From positions 248,001-312,000 of the forward strand of contig NZ_CP028858.1 of NCBI RefSeq assembly GCF_003058365.1: DNA of 64,000 nucleotides, in the 5' to 3' direction. The notes under the pieces are model-generated. The model did not search any database and had not been told where the DNA came from. It was given only the letters and a program-made list of their open reading frames with translations. Made by a program: the position numbers and the translations under genes. The DNA is from Halococcoides cellulosivorans (GTDB lineage: Archaea; Halobacteriota; Halobacteria; Halobacteriales; Haloarculaceae). Shown here piece by piece: positions 62,575 to 64,000 of this stretch (positions within the stretch are counted from its first letter, which is position 1; each line of letters starts with the position of its first letter).

Positions 62575-63668
62575 AACAGATCCTCCGTCGCCGCCCGGAG
62601 CACGTCGATCGAGCGGTCGTACTCTGCGAGGACGAGATGCTCGTCGGGGGCGTGATCCAGGTCGGCGTCGCCGGGCCCGTAGGTCACCATCGGAACCGAC
62701 CACGCGTCGGCGTAGATGTTCATGTCGGCGGTCCCGGTCTTGCGCAACATGCGTGGGTCGCCGCCCGCGCCGCGGATCGCCGCGCGGAACGACCGCGCCA
62801 CGTCGGTCCGCGGACTCACCATCACTGGCTCGACCCGGTCGTCCCAGTTGACGGTGCCGTTCGTGAGGTGGCCGTCTGCGATCTCGCGGATCTCGTCGAC
62901 GGTGTACTCGGGCGGGACGCGCAACTGCACGCGCATCGTCGTCTCGACCGAGAGGCCGTCCTCGCTCATCCCGCCCGAGATGTCGACGGGCTTGGGCGTG
63001 ACGCGCTCGAAGATCGGCACCCACTCGTCGGGGTCGAACTCGTCTTCGACGGCGTGCCACCAGTTGATCGCGTCCTGGATCGCGTTGTCGTCGGGCCGCG
63101 AGGAGTGGCCGGATTCGCTCGTCGCGACGTACGCCCCGCCGAGCAGGCCCCGATAGCCCAGCGTGATCCCCGTCCAGCCCGAGGGCTCGCCGTTGATGAC
63201 GGCGTCGGGTGTGTCGCGGTGCTCAGCGAGATACCGGCCGCCACGGGAGTCGACCTCTTCGCCGACGACGCCCGCGAAACTCGCGCCGGTCTCGACGGCG
63301 ACGACCGCCATCGCCGCGAGCGGGCCTTTCGCGTCGACGCTGCCCCGGCCGGTGAGCACGTCGTAGGTGCCGTCCGGCAATTCGCCACCGACGTGGGCAT
63401 TATCGAGCGAGCGCCGTTCGACGGCGACGGGAATGTCGCCCGGGACGGTGTCGATATGCGAGGTCAGGAGGATACCGTCGTCGGCGGGGGCCCGGACGTT
63501 GCCCACCTCGTCGATCCAGACCTCCCGATCGTGGGTCTCGAAGAAGTCGACGAGCCGCTGGGCGCACTCCGATTCCTTCGGCGCGATCGACGGCGTCTCG
63601 ACGAGGTCGACGAGCAACTGGCGGGCCGCCTCCTGGCTCACCTCGGTGGTCGGGATCGATGCGCTCAC
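62571..63668 (-). CDS. argE: [LysW]-ornithine/lysine hydrolase (M20 family)
   Basis: 365 residues. M20 metallopeptidase with metal ligands in SHIDTVPG, GRGSVDAKGPLAAM, the catalytic Glu pair in VVGEEVDSRGG and a C-terminal GTADMNIYADAWSVPMVTYGPGD. This pattern is LysK/ArgE that releases ornithine (or lysine) from the LysW carrier. It overlaps both neighbours by 4 nt. Whether it serves arginine, lysine or both cannot be decided, but argF downstream favours arginine. Confidence 0.93.
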   Translation of the reverse strand: MSASIPTTEVSQEAARQLLVDLVETPSIAPKESECAQRLVDFFETHDREVWIDEVGNVRAPADDGILLTSHIDTVPGDIPVAVERRSLDNAHVGGELPDGTYDVLTGRGSVDAKGPLAAMAVVAVETGASFAGVVGEEVDSRGGRYLAEHRDTPDAVINGEPSGWTGITLGYRGLLGGAYVATSESGHSSRPDDNAIQDAINWWHAVEDEFDPDEWVPIFERVTPKPVDISGGMSEDGLSVETTMRVQLRVPPEYTVDEIREIADGHLTNGTVNWDDRVEPVMVSPRTDVARSFRAAIRGAGGDPRMLRKTGTADMNIYADAWSVPMVTYGPGDADLDHAPDEHLVLAEYDRSIDVLRAATEDLL

Positions 63669-64000
63669 GACGACCCCCCGATCGCGCTATCCAGCGCGTC
63701 GATGGCCTGATCGATCTCACTCTCATCGATCGTCAGCGGCGGGAGCAGGCGGACGACGGTCCGCCCGGCCGGGAGGGCGAGCACCTGGTGTTCGATCGCG
63801 AGCTCTTTGAGGATGCGATTGGCGTTGCGTTTCACCTCGATGCCGACCATCAGGCCCTCGCCGCGGACCTCACGCACGCGGTCGCCGAGGCGATCGCGCA
63901 GGCCCGAGCGCAGTCGCTCGCCCATCGTGGCGGCGTGGTCCGGGATTCCGTCGGCGACGATCGTGTCGACGGTCGCACCGGCCGCCGCCGAGATCACCGG
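63665..64000 (-). CDS. argD: [LysW]-glutamate/aminoadipate semialdehyde aminotransferase, 3' part
   Basis: C-terminal 111 residues of a class III PLP aminotransferase; the 5' part lies beyond the window edge. Visible are 'VREVRGEGLMVGIEVK' and the end VVRLLPPLTIDESEIDQAIDAL, typical of ArgD/LysJ. It overlaps argE by 4 nt. It makes the LysW-bound ornithine (or lysine) that ArgE releases. Confidence 0.9.
   Translation of the reverse strand, partial: PVISAAAGATVDTIVADGIPDHAATMGERLRSGLRDRLGDRVREVRGEGLMVGIEVKRNANRILKELAIEHQVLALPAGRTVVRLLPPLTIDESEIDQAIDALDSAIGGSS

Overview
The window is chromosomal DNA from an extremely halophilic archaeon (class Halobacteria). The evidence is very high G+C with G/C in third codon positions, strongly acidic proteins, Tat rather than Sec signals on most secreted proteins, archaeal TATA boxes about 27 nt upstream of leaderless start codons, and haloarchaeal families (HTH_10/BAT regulator, CheF-type protein, LysW-dependent arginine genes). 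A GH26 mannanase with a dockerin and a soluble NiFe hydrogenase fit a fermentative, polysaccharide-degrading genus such as Halorhabdus; the genus is inference. No rRNA, tRNA, CRISPR array or insertion sequence was found.

Layout. 1-7.7 kb: truncated rhodanese, then a leaderless six-gene operon hoxEFUYHW for an NAD(P)-linked group 3d-type NiFe hydrogenase. 7.9-17.3 kb: aldehyde dehydrogenase, MATE exporter, secreted GH26-dockerin mannanase, a KhtTU-like K+/H+ antiporter pair, an FNT channel fused to two Usp domains, and a membrane protein. 17.2-24.3 kb (minus strand): branched-chain amino acid genes leuA, ilvB, ilvN, ilvC, leuC, leuD. leuB is absent and leuA carries an apparent 1-nt frameshift near its start. 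24.3-32 kb: DUF1616 protein, lipoprotein, pdxS, DUF1405 protein, pseudokinase, RidA, DCC-type protein, and a small lower-GC patch. 32-42 kb: valS, BolA/Grx pair, CARF-like regulator, SSS symporter with an internal tandem duplication plus DUF3311 partner, and a DsrE-TusA-SQR-like-DUF1641 sulfur operon. 42-51.6 kb: secreted protein, NYN protein, a recombinase-fold/CheF-like fusion, AIM24, M50 protease, TraB, BAT regulator, orphan lysW, VanZ-like protein, Hsp20. 51.8-60.9 kb: an iron-responsive locus with four copies of the palindrome TTTAGG-N4-CCTAAA in front of a GT75-like protein, an Fe(III) ABC binding protein (followed by a GT-C protein), a GT2 enzyme, and a GMC dehydrogenase pair; the Fe permease lies divergently beside the last box. 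60.9-64 kb: hairpin repeats and the end of an arginine operon (argD partial, argE, argF).

Most notable: ilvB and valS, 12 kb apart, share a nearly identical 5' leader architecture. Each has a TATA box followed almost at once by a short ORF of 19 or 20 codons that ends in valine codons (including the GTA codon) and the peptide V-G-A-x-stop. In both, the stop codon lies inside a GGGGC...GCCCC hairpin followed by a pyrimidine tract. This looks like ribosome-dependent attenuation responding to charged tRNA-Val, which would couple valine synthesis and valyl-tRNA synthetase in an archaeon.
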